Shown piece by piece: positions 1-9,010 of a stretch of 64,000 bases of DNA. The DNA is taken from NCBI RefSeq assembly GCF_900187045.1, contig NZ_LT906453.1, positions 930,001 to 994,000 of the forward strand, in the 5' to 3' direction. Both the position numbers and the translations under genes were made by a program. This stretch comes from Dermatophilus congolensis (GTDB lineage Bacteria; Actinomycetota; Actinomycetes; Actinomycetales; Dermatophilaceae). Within the stretch, counting starts at the first letter, position 1. Every line of letters starts with the position of its first letter. Under the pieces are notes generated by a model. It saw only the letters and a list, made by a program, of their open reading frames with translations, was not told the origin of the DNA and searched no databases.

Positions 1-903
1 CCACGAATTCCTCAAATTCAGCCTCGCCATCCGCATCACCAACTGCATCCGCACCAACGCCACCTACGAACTCACCGGCTCAATCACCCTCACCAAACAC
101 CTCAAAAACACCCTCGACACCCTCCACCACACCCACCCCAACACCACCATCCTGCGCGAACCCGCCTACCGCACCATCGCCCTACCCAACCCCGACGGCA
201 CCACCAACACCACCCTCTTCGAAGGACTCAGCGTCATCCTCCGCGAAGGCCTCCAACACCACCGCCAACCCAACGAAACCCCCTACCTCGCCGCCGCTAT
301 CGCCGAAGAACACCCCCACAGCAACGCCCACGCAAGCCACCTACTCCACAACGCCACCCCCGAAACCATCCGCACCTGGTGGCAGACCTACAACAACCTC
401 CTCATCCCCACCGTCCTCACCGCATACCTCGACCACGGACTCATCCTCGAACCCCACCTCCAAAACGTCATCGTCTGCACCGACCCCACCGGCACACCCA
501 CCCGCATGATCTTCCGCGACCTCGAAGGCACCAAACTCCTCCACCACCACCACACCGAACTCCTCAACAACCTCCCCCACACATCGCCACCCCCCTGACC
601 TACACCCCAGAACAAGGCTGGAACCGCATCGCCTACTGCCTCTTCACCAACCACCTCACCGAACTCGCCGCCACCCTCACCGACATCCACCCCCACCTCG
701 AAACCCACCTATGGGACGACACCCGAACCACCCTCCAAAACTACGCAGACCAACACAACAACCCCCAACCCCTCACCGAACTCCTCAACGGCGCACCCCT
801 GCCAGCCAAAGCCAACCTCATCACCCGCTGGAACCGCCTACCCGACCGCCAAGCAACCTACATCCCCATCACCTCCCCCCTAACCCCCAACCACACCCCA
901 TGA
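1..903 (+). pseudogene. IucA/IucC-family siderophore synthetase, 3' part, frameshifted
   Basis: This is the C-terminal portion of an NRPS-independent siderophore (NIS) synthetase, which joins a carboxylate such as citrate to an amine or alcohol using ATP; the 5' end lies outside the window. The first frame (codons from base 2) reads family features: RITNCIRTNA, then ILREPAYRT, then a GLILEPHLQN stretch and RDLEGTKL, and stops at 596-598. The rest of the family C-terminus continues in another frame (GWNRIAYCLFTNHL, then LPAKANLITRWNRL and DRQATYIPI) to a stop at 901-903. One extra C in the C-run at 590-595 would join the two frames without a gap, so this is a one-base frameshift, a slippage site or a sequencing error. 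The downstream decarboxylase overlaps its stop (ATGA), which indicates an operon. The family call is firm; whether the gene works is open. Confidence 0.85.
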
Positions 904-2096
904 ACACACCACCAGCCATCACCCGACTCGCCCGCAACCTCCACCACACCCAACTACCCGCCTACATCTACGACCTCCCCAGCCTCCACCACCACATCAC
1001 CACCATCCGCGCCGCACTCCCACCCAACCTCGAGCTCTACTACGCAACCAAAGCCAACCCCGACCCCCACATCCTCACCACCCTCGAACCCCACATCGAC
1101 GGATTCGAAGTCTCCTCCAGCGGCGAACTCACCCACGTCACCCAACACACCACCCAACGACCCATCGCCTTCAGCGGCCCCGCAAAAACCGAAACCGAAC
1201 TCACCACCGCCATCAACCACAACACCCACCGAATCCACATCGAAAGCATCAACGAACTCCACCAACTAGCCCACCACACCAACCCCAACCACCCAACCAA
1301 CATCCTCCTACGCCTCAACCTGCCCAACCCACCAACACAAACCCACCACGCCCTCACCATGGCAGGCACCCCCACCCCCTTCGGCCTCGACCCCGAACAA
1401 ACCCACCACGCCCTCACCCTCCTCACCAACGGCACCTACCCCCACCTACACCTCAAAGGAATCCACACCCACCTCGCCAGCGGCCTCAACGCCACCGAAG
1501 CCCTCACCAACGCTGGCCACATCATCAACCACACCGCCGCCCTCAGCCACCGCCACAACATCCCCCTCAACGAAATCGTCCTCGGCGGCGGCATGAACGT
1601 CGACTACACCAACCCCCACCAGCGCTTCGACTGGAACACCTACGGCACCGGCATACACACCATCCTCACCAACAACCCCCACCTCACCCTACGCATCGAA
1701 CCCGGCCGATCACTCACCGCCTACTGCGGCTGGTACATCACCGAAATCCTCGACGTAAAAACCAGCCACGGAAGCACCGTCGCCGTCGTCCGCGGCGGTA
1801 CCCACCACATCCGCACCCCCGCCACCAAAAACCACAACCAACCCGCCACCGTCATCCCCATCAACCACTGGCCACACCCCTGGCCCCGACCAACCAGCCC
1901 CACCACACCACACCACGCCATCGTCTCCGGACAACTCTGCACCCCCAAAGACGTCCTCTCCCGCGCCATCCCCACACCCCTACGCGCCGGCGACCGCATC
2001 GCATTCAGCCTCGCCGGCGCCTACGCCTGGAACATCTCCCACCACGAATTCCTCATGCACCCACACCCCACCACTCACTACATCCACACCACCTAA
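900..2096 (+). CDS. PLP-dependent fold-III decarboxylase, siderophore-type (SbnH/LysA-like)
   Basis: A 398-residue alanine-racemase-fold decarboxylase of the Orn/DAP/Arg group 2 family. Seen in the sequence: an N-terminal YYATKANPD segment whose Lys is the PLP-binding residue, EVSSSGEL, the IHTHLASG region, a Gly-rich GGGMNVDY phosphate-binding segment, EPGRSLTAYCGWY, and a C-terminal GQLCTPKDVL with the catalytic Cys-type motif followed by GAYAWNISHHEFLMHP. The start ATG at 900 overlaps the stop of the NIS synthetase. In known NIS pathways such as staphyloferrin B, an enzyme of this type decarboxylates a citryl-diaminoacid intermediate or makes the diamine building block, and the pairing with an IucA/IucC gene supports that role here. 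The exact substrate cannot be read from sequence. The protein is very rich in His and Thr, as are its neighbours. Confidence 0.85.
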   Translation: MNTPPAITRLARNLHHTQLPAYIYDLPSLHHHITTIRAALPPNLELYYATKANPDPHILTTLEPHIDGFEVSSSGELTHVTQHTTQRPIAFSGPAKTETELTTAINHNTHRIHIESINELHQLAHHTNPNHPTNILLRLNLPNPPTQTHHALTMAGTPTPFGLDPEQTHHALTLLTNGTYPHLHLKGIHTHLASGLNATEALTNAGHIINHTAALSHRHNIPLNEIVLGGGMNVDYTNPHQRFDWNTYGTGIHTILTNNPHLTLRIEPGRSLTAYCGWYITEILDVKTSHGSTVAVVRGGTHHIRTPATKNHNQPATVIPINHWPHPWPRPTSPTTPHHAIVSGQLCTPKDVLSRAIPTPLRAGDRIAFSLAGAYAWNISHHEFLMHPHPTTHYIHTT

Positions 2097-2115
2097 CCCA
2101 CCCCTCCAACAACAC

Positions 2116-2150
2116 GGCCGTGACCCCCCCCACCACCAGAGGCCACGGCC
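2116..2150. terminator. Stem-loop between convergent siderophore and exporter operons
   Basis: GGCCGTG at 2116-2122 pairs perfectly with CACGGCC at 2144-2150, and after one mismatch the stem continues with two more G-C pairs. It sits in the 69-base gap between two converging genes (ends at 2096 and 2166). No clear U-tract follows on either strand, so the terminator role is inferred from position and stem strength. Confidence 0.55.
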
Positions 2151-2165
2151 ACACCACTACACCCA

Positions 2166-3824
2166 TCAACTAGGCCACACCACCACCCGATCCATCCGCT
2201 CCAACGTCCGCTGCCGATGCGAAATCACCAACACCGTCGCATCCACACCCGCAACCACATCCATCACCCCAGCCTCAGCAACCGCATCCAACGCCGCCGT
2301 CGTCTCGTCCAACACCAACACAGCAGGAGACAACAACAACGCCCGCGCCAACGCCACCCGCGCCCGCTCACCACCAGACAACGCAGCACCACCCTCACCC
2401 AACTGCGTATCCAACCCAGCCGAAAAAACCCCACCATCCACCGGCAACCCAACCCGCTCCAACACCTCACCCAACTGCGCATCCGAAGCATCCGGAACAC
2501 CCAACCGCAAATTATCCGCCAACGAACCATGCAACAACGGAGCATCCTGCTCCACCAACTGCACCAACCCCGGCCACCGATCAGCAGGCACCTCATCAGG
2601 CAACAACCCACACACCCGCAACACACCCCCATCCGGACGCCACAACCCCGTCAACAACCGCGCCAACGTCGACTTACCCACCCCTGAAGGACCCGCAATC
2701 CCCACATGCTCACCTGCCGCCACACACATATCCGGCACCTCAATCACCGCACGCCCCGGATACGCAAACTGCACCCCAGACGTCGACACAGCCACACCAT
2801 CACCACCGGCAACACCCACCTCACCAGCAACAGACGCCACCGAACCAGCACCCTCTGACACCAACGCCACCCCCTGAGCCACCCGCCGCGCACTAGCCCG
2901 ATGAGGCTGCAACGTCGAGACCACAGCCACCGCCTCAGCCACCGGCGCCAACAACGTCAACGACCCCGCCAACAAACACGGCACCCACACCGGATCCAAC
3001 GTCACCGACGTAGCACCCACCACAACCAACGCCACCGAAGCTCCCACCACAACAGCCTCACGCAACGACGCACCCCAAGCCTCCAACGTGCGGATCTTGC
3101 GAGCCGGAACATCCACCGCAGCTGCCGCCGCAGTCACACCAGCTACCGCCTGCTCCTTACGGTCAAAGACAAGCACCTCACGCGTTCCAGCAAGCAAGTC
3201 AACAACAGCCTCAGACAGCGCCGACCGCCGTGACTGCTGCTCAGCACCCAACCGTTCGCCACGGCCCAGCGTGGGCCACGTCACCAGCCACAACGCCACC
3301 ACAGCGGCAGCGACCACACACGCCGCTGCAGGAGCAACCAGCCACGCCACAGGCAACGCCAAAACCACAAGCAACGCCGCCGCCGCCAGCTGAGCAACGG
3401 TGTGCGCATAGAAAAACTCCAGCTTTTCCACGTCAGTCATGGCAGTAGCCGCCAACCTGCCCGAGTGCAGACCGGTACGAGCTGGGACACCACGGGCAAA
3501 ACCATCGAACAGTGCCATACGTAGCCGAGCCAACACCCGATACGCGACCGAGTGCGAGATATCCATCTCATGCCAGCTGATGATCGGGCGCAGCAAAGCC
3601 AACACAATGGCAGCCCACCACCACACCGGATCGTCGACGCGATGCTCAATAACGGCGACAGCGACGACGTGCGCAGTAGCAACAGACAAGCCGATCAGGG
3701 CGAGGTTAGCGATGAGATCGACAAAAACGGTCCACGCTAGGGGAGCAGCTTCGGATCGGAGAGAAGGTGCGAGGCTGGCGAGGTCCCGGAAGGTTGAGGT
3801 GCGAGTCGCGGTGGTGGTGTTCAT
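2166..3824 (-). CDS. ABC transporter, fused membrane-ATPase half, CydC-like
   Basis: A 552-residue ABC exporter half-transporter: an N-terminal membrane domain (about residues 25-310, several hydrophobic helices) followed by an ATPase domain. Seen: Walker A GPSGVGKST, signature LSGGERARVAL, Walker B LVLDETTAALD and the H-loop VISH. The start ATG at 3824 has an AGGAAG ribosome site five bases upstream and overlaps the stop of the preceding ABC gene (ATGA). The pair resembles CydD/CydC thiol-reductant exporters; as the last gene of the RiPP operon it more probably exports the modified peptide or gives self-protection (inference). Its coding strand is mostly G-rich whereas the other genes of this operon are C-rich, with the change falling at 3.5-3.8 kb. 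A general heterodimeric drug exporter is the alternative. Confidence 0.85.
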   Translation of the reverse strand: MNTTTATRTSTFRDLASLAPSLRSEAAPLAWTVFVDLIANLALIGLSVATAHVVAVAVIEHRVDDPVWWWAAIVLALLRPIISWHEMDISHSVAYRVLARLRMALFDGFARGVPARTGLHSGRLAATAMTDVEKLEFFYAHTVAQLAAAALLVVLALPVAWLVAPAAACVVAAAVVALWLVTWPTLGRGERLGAEQQSRRSALSEAVVDLLAGTREVLVFDRKEQAVAGVTAAAAAVDVPARKIRTLEAWGASLREAVVVGASVALVVVGATSVTLDPVWVPCLLAGSLTLLAPVAEAVAVVSTLQPHRASARRVAQGVALVSEGAGSVASVAGEVGVAGGDGVAVSTSGVQFAYPGRAVIEVPDMCVAAGEHVGIAGPSGVGKSTLARLLTGLWRPDGGVLRVCGLLPDEVPADRWPGLVQLVEQDAPLLHGSLADNLRLGVPDASDAQLGEVLERVGLPVDGGVFSAGLDTQLGEGGAALSGGERARVALARALLLSPAVLVLDETTAALDAVAEAGVMDVVAGVDATVLVISHRQRTLERMDRVVVWPS

Positions 3825-5530
3825 GATGCTTCCTGGCCGAGTGCGGTGGTGGAGTGCTCGATGTGGTGGTCGGTGATGCGCAGGGTCTGCTCAGCTGCGG
3901 CGAGTGCTTCGGGGCGGTGAGCAATCATCAGGACGATGCGGTTGCGGGCCTCGTTACGCAGGGTTTGACAGACGATGCTGGCGCTGTGGTCATCGAGTGC
4001 GCTGGTGGGTTCGTCGAGGAGTAGCACGGCGGCGTCAGCTAGGAGGGCTCGGGCGATGGCTAGGCGTTGACGTTGTCCGCCGGAGATACCGGTTCCTGCT
4101 TCGCCGAGGCGGGTGTTGAGTTGTTCAGGCCAGGTGCGTATTTCGGTGTCGAGGCCGACGGCTTCGAGCGCTTGCCAGAGTTGTTGTTCGTTGGCCTGGG
4201 GGGCGGCGGTGCGCAGGGTGTCAGCGATGGTTCCGGGGAAGAGGTAGGAGTGTTGGGAGACGACGGCGATGCGGCCAGGGTGGGTGACAGTGCCGGTGTC
4301 GGGGGTGAGTAGGCCTAGGAGGATGTCGAAGAGGGTGGTTTTTCCTGATCCGGAGGGGCCGGTGAGGGCGGTGAGTTTTCCGGGGGTGAGGTAGAGGTTG
4401 GCGCCGGTGAGGACGGGGTGTTCGGGGGTGTAGGAGAAGTGGATGTTGGTGGCGGTGAGGGCTTCGAGGGATGTGTCGGTGTCGGTGGTGGTGGGGTGGG
4501 GGGTTTGGGTGGGGGTGGTGGTGTTGCCTAGGGCTGTGTCGATGGAGTCCAGGGCGGTGAGGCCGAGGTATCCGGAGTGCCAGTGGCGGGCGAGGTCGCG
4601 GACTGGGCGGAAGGTTTCGGAGGCCATGAGGAGGATGAGGTAGGTGATGGCTGTTCCGGTGAAGGGGCCGATGGTGGTGTGTGTGGTGGGGGTGGTGATG
4701 TTTCCGGTGGCGGTGAGGGCGGCGAGGATGGCTGCGGTGGTTAGTCCTGCTTGGATGCCGAGGTCGATGATGCCGGTGTCGGCTAGGGAGATGCGCATGG
4801 TGGCGACGGTGTGGCGGTGGAGGGTGTCGGAGCGGTGTTGGAGGAGTTGTCGGCGGCGGTTGACGGCGCCTAGTACGCGCAGGGTGGGCATGGTGCGGAG
4901 GGATTCGAGGTGGTCTGCGGAGAGTTGTTCGTAGCTGTCCCAGTGGTGGTGGCCGCGTTGGGTCATGGTTTTTTTCCATAGGCGGGGGCCGTGGATGGCG
5001 ATGGTGAGGAAGATGGCGGTGGTCAGGGCGGCCCAGGGGTTGAGGAAAGCGAGGAGGATGACGGCGGTGGGGCACAGGATGTGGGTGGTCAGGGCGGTGG
5101 GGATGTAGCGGGTGGTGTAGGCGTCGATGCCGTCGATGCCGTCGGTGAGTGCGAGGCGGCGGGCGCCGAGTCGTTCGTCGGTGTCGTGGAGTCTGGTGGG
5201 GGTCAGGAGGGTGTTGAGGAGGTTGGTGCGTAGGTTGGTGCGGATTTTTTCGCCGAGGCGTGCGGAGGTGGTGGCGAGGGCGTGGCTGATGGCGGTGCGG
5301 GCGAGGATGCAGGTGAGTGCTGCGGCCAGGGGGATGGTGGGTAGGGGGGTGTTGGGGGTGGCGAGGGCGGCGAGGGCTAGGGCGAGGAAGAGGGCTTGGA
5401 TCCAGTAGGTGAGGGTGTGGGTGATGGTGAGGGCGGTGGTGGTGGCCAGGAGGCGGGGGTGTTGGGTGGCTAGGTTCCACAGGCGGGGTTCGATGATGTG
5501 GCTGATGAGTTTGTTGAGGTGGTTTTTCAT
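3821..5530 (-). CDS. ABC transporter, fused membrane-ATPase half, CydD-like
   Basis: A 569-residue ABC exporter half-transporter. The N-terminal membrane region (about residues 20-320) includes an SARLGEKIRTNLR coupling-type segment; the ATPase domain has Walker A GPSGSGKTT, signature ISGGQRQRLAIA, Walker B VLLLDEPTSALD and the H-loop IAHR. The ATG at 5530 overlaps the stop of the SagB-like gene by four bases, and its own stop overlaps the start of the partner subunit, so the three are translationally coupled. With the partner it would form a heterodimeric exporter. CydDC of cytochrome bd assembly exports cysteine or glutathione, but no cydAB genes are present here and the position at the end of a YcaO operon favours export of the RiPP product. 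That assignment is inference; the ABC exporter class is firm. Confidence 0.85.
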   Translation of the reverse strand: MKNHLNKLISHIIEPRLWNLATQHPRLLATTTALTITHTLTYWIQALFLALALAALATPNTPLPTIPLAAALTCILARTAISHALATTSARLGEKIRTNLRTNLLNTLLTPTRLHDTDERLGARRLALTDGIDGIDAYTTRYIPTALTTHILCPTAVILLAFLNPWAALTTAIFLTIAIHGPRLWKKTMTQRGHHHWDSYEQLSADHLESLRTMPTLRVLGAVNRRRQLLQHRSDTLHRHTVATMRISLADTGIIDLGIQAGLTTAAILAALTATGNITTPTTHTTIGPFTGTAITYLILLMASETFRPVRDLARHWHSGYLGLTALDSIDTALGNTTTPTQTPHPTTTDTDTSLEALTATNIHFSYTPEHPVLTGANLYLTPGKLTALTGPSGSGKTTLFDILLGLLTPDTGTVTHPGRIAVVSQHSYLFPGTIADTLRTAAPQANEQQLWQALEAVGLDTEIRTWPEQLNTRLGEAGTGISGGQRQRLAIARALLADAAVLLLDEPTSALDDHSASIVCQTLRNEARNRIVLMIAHRPEALAAAEQTLRITDHHIEHSTTALGQEAS

Positions 5531-6639
5531 GGGGCCTCCACGGCGAGTGCGTGACTGATGTTTCCGTGTTGGGGGTTGTGGGTCCAGCCTGAGATGGGGC
5601 GTGCGTTACGGCCGTGGGTGAGGTGGGTGATGAGGGTGTGGGCGGCTTGGTAGTGGGCGGTCCATTGGTGGTGGGGGTTGGGGCTGGCGTGGAAGAGGTG
5701 GAGGTGGGGGGTTTGGTCGATCCAGTGTTGGTTGGCGCACCAGGGGCCTAGTGGGGGGTGGCCGTGGGCGGTGGTGTTGGGGGGTGTGGGGGTGGTGAGT
5801 TGGTGGGGGTGGGGGCTGCGTCGGGTGAGGAGGGTGGGGATGGTGATGGGTGGGGGTGGTGTGTCGAGTGTGTTGAGGGTGGGGGGTGGTGTGTCGAGGC
5901 CGAGGTCGGTGGTGTCGGGGATGTAGGGGGGTGTGGGGGTGGTGGGGGGTTGGGGTTGGCAGTTGCCGGTGGGGGTGGTGTGGTGTGTGTGGGGGGTGGT
6001 GGTGGGGTCGGCGTCGGGGGTGGTGATGTGGGTTGCGGTGAGGGGGATTTCGGTGGGGGTGTTGGGCCAGTGGTTGGTCCAGGTGGTGGGTGGGGGTAGG
6101 GCGATACGGGTTGCGGTGGCGGTGGCGTCGCCGGGTAGGGGGTGGGGGGTGAGGTTGGTGCCGGTGGTGGTGGCGTGCAGGAGTGCGGTGGCGTAGGCGG
6201 CGTCGCCGATGATGGCGGGGGCGCTGCGGTGGTGGTAGCGGGCGGCGGTGCGTTGGGGGAGTGCGGTGATGGTGATGGTGGCGTGGCCGTGGGGCAGTGG
6301 TGGGGGGTCGTTGGGGTTGTTGCGTTGGGTGTAGGTGCCGGTGTCGGGGTGGAGGGTGTGGTGTCCGGGTGGGAGGTCGTATCCGGTGCCACAGGTGATG
6401 TGCCATTGGAGGGGTTGGCAGGCGCCTGCGGAGGGTGCGCCGCGTTGGCGGAGTTTGGTGGGTTCTCCGGTGTGGGGGTTGGGGTGGAAGTGGGGGCCCC
6501 ATCCGAGGGCGCGGATGATGGTTGCTAGGGGTGCGCCGGTGGTGGTGGGTGTGTGGGTGGGGCCTTCCCAGGTGTTGGTGCGGGGGCCGGGGTGGGTGGT
6601 TGGTCCGGGGGTTTGTGGGCTGAAGGGGTTGGGGTGCAT
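5527..6639 (-). CDS. SagB-like nitroreductase-fold azoline dehydrogenase
   Basis: A 370-residue protein whose N-terminal half carries a SagB/nitroreductase signature: near residues 66-82 the APSAGACQPLQWHIT segment corresponds to the PSAGALYPLE motif of SagB-type FMN dehydrogenases, followed by DLPPGHHTLHPDTGT, the usual 'G-L-P-P-G-x-Y-x-Y' stretch. A later region (IIGDAAYATALLHATT) resembles the helix that follows in the family. Such enzymes oxidise azolines, formed by the YcaO protein, to azoles. Start chosen at the ATG at 6639, nine bases after the YcaO stop; no strong ribosome site precedes it. The stop overlaps the ABC gene start. The His, Thr and Pro content is extreme and the C-terminal half diverges from the family, so the active chemistry should be treated as probable rather than proven. 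Confidence 0.72.
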   Translation of the reverse strand: MHPNPFSPQTPGPTTHPGPRTNTWEGPTHTPTTTGAPLATIIRALGWGPHFHPNPHTGEPTKLRQRGAPSAGACQPLQWHITCGTGYDLPPGHHTLHPDTGTYTQRNNPNDPPPLPHGHATITITALPQRTAARYHHRSAPAIIGDAAYATALLHATTTGTNLTPHPLPGDATATATRIALPPPTTWTNHWPNTPTEIPLTATHITTPDADPTTTPHTHHTTPTGNCQPQPPTTPTPPYIPDTTDLGLDTPPPTLNTLDTPPPPITIPTLLTRRSPHPHQLTTPTPPNTTAHGHPPLGPWCANQHWIDQTPHLHLFHASPNPHHQWTAHYQAAHTLITHLTHGRNARPISGWTHNPQHGNISHALAVEAP

Positions 6640-6647
6640 GGGTGGGC

Positions 6648-8033
6648 TCACATGTGGGGGGCGGGGATGAGGTTGAGGGTTTCGGGGGTGGGGGTGGGTA
6701 GTCCGTGTCGGTGTGCTTCGGTGGTGAATCGTGGCATGCCGTAGTAGGTGAATGCTGCGGGGGTGTTGGGGATCATGTCGGGGACCAGGACGCGTGCGAC
6801 GGCTAGGCCGGTGGGGGCGACGTCGGGGGTGGTGAGGTCGCGGACGATGACGGTGTGGCCGTTGTCGGCGAGGCGTCGGCGTAGTTGGGCGGGGCTGACT
6901 GGGGGGATGTCGGTCAGGGGGATGGTGCCTAGGGCGGGGTTGGTGAAGCGTTGGGCGAGGTGGTGGGTGCGGGGGTCTTGCCAGATTTGGACGTGGGCGC
7001 CTAGGTCGCGGACGTGTTGTTGGTGGGGGCCGGCGTCGTCGAGGTAGCGGGCGTCGGTGCGGTGGGGTAGGTAGAGGCCGGAGGCCATGAGTCCGGCTTG
7101 GACTGCTTGGAATACCCAGCCGTCGGCGTGTTGGGTGCCGAGGGTGTAGATCCAGGTGTGGACGGCTTCGAGGACGGATTTGCGTGCGGCTTCGGCGGGG
7201 TCGGGTTTGGCGGAGAAGCCGGCGGCGTAGAGCCCGGTTTGGGGGTCGTAGACGAGGGCGGCGAAGGCGGGGGCGTAGTCGTGGGGCATGGCTACGACGT
7301 GGTATTCGAGGTCGGTGCCGCTCATGGCTTCGTGTAGGCCGGGGATGGTGTCGGGGTCGATGCCGTGGGCGGGGTAGCCCAGGTGCCACCACAGTTCGAG
7401 GGCGTCGCGTTCCATGATTTCGAACAGGGCGCGGTCGCAGGCGTCGGAGAAGCCTTGTCCGGTGGCGATTCCGGCGTAGTTGAGGTGGTGGGTGCGGGGT
7501 AGGTCGCGGTATCGGCGTAGGCGCCAGTTGAGGTAGACCAGGGATGCTGGTGCCCAGATTTCGCCGGCGGTGCCGCGGCCGGGTTGGTCTGGGTGGTCGA
7601 TGTGGCAGCGGGTCCACAGGGTGGGGGTGGTGTCGGTGAGGGGGGTGTATTCGAAGTTGGGGCGTTGGTGTTGCCAGGGGGCGTGGCGGGGGAGGGTGTC
7701 GGGGGTTGTGAGGTGTAGGCCGTCGTTGTGTAGCTCGGTGGCGGTGCCGCGGCGGAGGGTGTCGCCGTTGGGTGGGAGGTGGTTGCCGCAGTAGCGTTCG
7801 CAGGCTTCGGCGACGGCGGCGATCCAGGCGCCTTGGGGGTCGCCGAAGGTGGTGCCGAGGGAGACGCGGTCGGCGGGCCATTCGCCGAGGCGGCGGGCGT
7901 CGGAGACTTCGGCGGTCATGGAGGTGTAGGAGGTGGGGGCGCGGTCGGGGCGTAGGACGGTGCGTACGCGTCGGATGATGCCGGTGTGTTCGTCGACGAG
8001 GCTGTCGAGGGGCCAGGGGTTGGGGTTGGTCAT
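6648..8033 (-). CDS. YcaO-domain cyclodehydratase
   Basis: A 461-residue YcaO protein, the enzyme family that uses ATP to turn Ser, Thr or Cys of a peptide into azolines (or, with partners, to make thioamides or amidines). Seen: an AEACERYCG helix at about 75-83, a GQGFSDACDRALFE segment at 192-205 running into the EIMERDALELWW motif that supplies Mg-ATP-binding glutamates, a GFSAKPDPAEAARKSVLEA segment, and a Pro-rich C-terminus (PTPTP, then a terminal PAP) reminiscent of the PxPxP tail of azoline-forming members. The ATG at 8033 has a strong AAGGAG site six bases upstream and overlaps the stop of the hydrolase gene. No TfuA partner is encoded nearby, which favours azoline formation over thioamidation. 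The neighbouring SagB-like gene agrees with this. Confidence 0.9.
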   Translation of the reverse strand: MTNPNPWPLDSLVDEHTGIIRRVRTVLRPDRAPTSYTSMTAEVSDARRLGEWPADRVSLGTTFGDPQGAWIAAVAEACERYCGNHLPPNGDTLRRGTATELHNDGLHLTTPDTLPRHAPWQHQRPNFEYTPLTDTTPTLWTRCHIDHPDQPGRGTAGEIWAPASLVYLNWRLRRYRDLPRTHHLNYAGIATGQGFSDACDRALFEIMERDALELWWHLGYPAHGIDPDTIPGLHEAMSGTDLEYHVVAMPHDYAPAFAALVYDPQTGLYAAGFSAKPDPAEAARKSVLEAVHTWIYTLGTQHADGWVFQAVQAGLMASGLYLPHRTDARYLDDAGPHQQHVRDLGAHVQIWQDPRTHHLAQRFTNPALGTIPLTDIPPVSPAQLRRRLADNGHTVIVRDLTTPDVAPTGLAVARVLVPDMIPNTPAAFTYYGMPRFTTEAHRHGLPTPTPETLNLIPAPHM

Positions 8034-9010
8034 GGTGTGCTCCTTGTCCTGGGTGTGCTGTGTTGCCAGCCGTGGTCGAGGTGGAGGTGTGTGGTGGTGT
8101 GTAGGTGGGGGTGTTCGGGGGTGGTGTTGGGGTCTAGGAGGGTGTTTGCCCAGGTGAGGATGGGGGTGAAGAGTCCGCCGTGGGTGCGTAGGGCGGTGCG
8201 GGTGGGGTGGTTTTTGTCCAGTTCGGTGCCTAGTCCGTGTCCCCAGGGGCCGTGGATGAGTGCGGAGGGTCCTGGCCAGTGTTGGTGGAGTTGGTGGGCG
8301 TCTTTGGTGAAGAAGTCGTGGTCGCCGGCGATGGTGAGTAGGGGGGTGTGGGCGGGGTGCCAGCGGGTGTGGGGGTTGGGTTGTGGGGCGGCCCAGAGGG
8401 TGCGCCAGGGTGTGTCTAGGGGGGTGTTGGTGAAGAGATCGGTGAGGTGGCCGGTGGTGGCTAGGCGGGTGAGGTGGTCGAGGGTGTGTGGGGGTAGGGG
8501 TGGGTGTGAGTGGGGGCCGTGGCCGTGTTGGGTCCACCAGCCGATGCGGTCGCGGATGCGGGGGGTGCCGTCGGGGTCGTGGGCGGTGTCCCATAGGCCT
8601 AGGGCGGGGACCATGGCGATGGTGCCGGTGATGGTGGGGCCGTTGGTGGCGGTGGTGTGGCGGGTGGCTTCGATGGCGGCGTGGGCGCCGTAGGAGGAGC
8701 CGGATATGAGGATGGGGAGGTTGGGGTGGCGGGTGGTGAGGGTGTGGAGGGTGGCGGTGCCGTCGGGGCCTTCGTGGGTGTATGGCTGCCAGATTCCGCC
8801 GGAGTTATGGCGTCCGCGGACGTCTTGGGCGTAGGCGTGTAGGCCTGCTTTTGCCCAGGTGGTTGCTTCGCCGATGAGGTGGTGTGCGCCGTAGGGGGTG
8901 CGTAGGAGGATGATGCCCCGGGCGGGTTGGGTGGTGGTGTCGGCGGGTATGTGGATGGTGTGTAGTGGTGTGCCGTCGTGGGCGGGGACGGTGAGGGTGT
9001 GGGGGGTCAC
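8030..9010 (-). CDS. S15/CocE-type alpha/beta hydrolase in the RiPP operon
   Basis: A 326-residue alpha/beta hydrolase of the X-Pro dipeptidyl-peptidase (S15)/CocE group. Seen: an early LLRTPYG segment, a YAQDVRGRHNSGG segment typical of S15 and CocE proteins, the nucleophile elbow GSSYG with Ser106, an acid in AGDHDFF (Asp231 is the likeliest), and His257 in HGPWGHG. It has no signal peptide, so it should act in the cytoplasm. It lacks the C-terminal jelly-roll domain of full-length CocE/NonD proteins, being only the catalytic core. Start and stop overlap its neighbours by four bases. In the YcaO operon it could remove the leader, trim the N-terminus or hydrolyse an ester or amide in the product; none of these is shown by sequence. 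Confidence 0.8.
   Translation of the reverse strand: MTPHTLTVPAHDGTPLHTIHIPADTTTQPARGIILLRTPYGAHHLIGEATTWAKAGLHAYAQDVRGRHNSGGIWQPYTHEGPDGTATLHTLTTRHPNLPILISGSSYGAHAAIEATRHTTATNGPTITGTIAMVPALGLWDTAHDPDGTPRIRDRIGWWTQHGHGPHSHPPLPPHTLDHLTRLATTGHLTDLFTNTPLDTPWRTLWAAPQPNPHTRWHPAHTPLLTIAGDHDFFTKDAHQLHQHWPGPSALIHGPWGHGLGTELDKNHPTRTALRTHGGLFTPILTWANTLLDPNTTPEHPHLHTTTHLHLDHGWQHSTPRTRSTP

Noticed and set aside
2166-5530. Cytochrome bd assembly genes cydD and cydC
   Set aside because: The ABC halves are CydDC-like, but no cydAB is present and both are coupled to the YcaO operon, so the symbols were not assigned.
5590-6650. Simple-sequence or repeat array suggested by the GGTGGTGGGG-rich + strand
   Set aside because: It is the complement of Thr/Pro/His-rich coding sequence (ACC, CCC, CAC codons) in the SagB-like gene, with no regular repeat unit, so not a CRISPR or tandem repeat.
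6640-7881. Very long Pro/Arg-rich open frame on the minus strand continuing the SagB-like frame upstream
   Set aside because: It overlaps the YcaO gene in another frame; only the part from Met at 6639 shows homology. Low stop-codon density in this C-rich DNA produces many such shadow frames.
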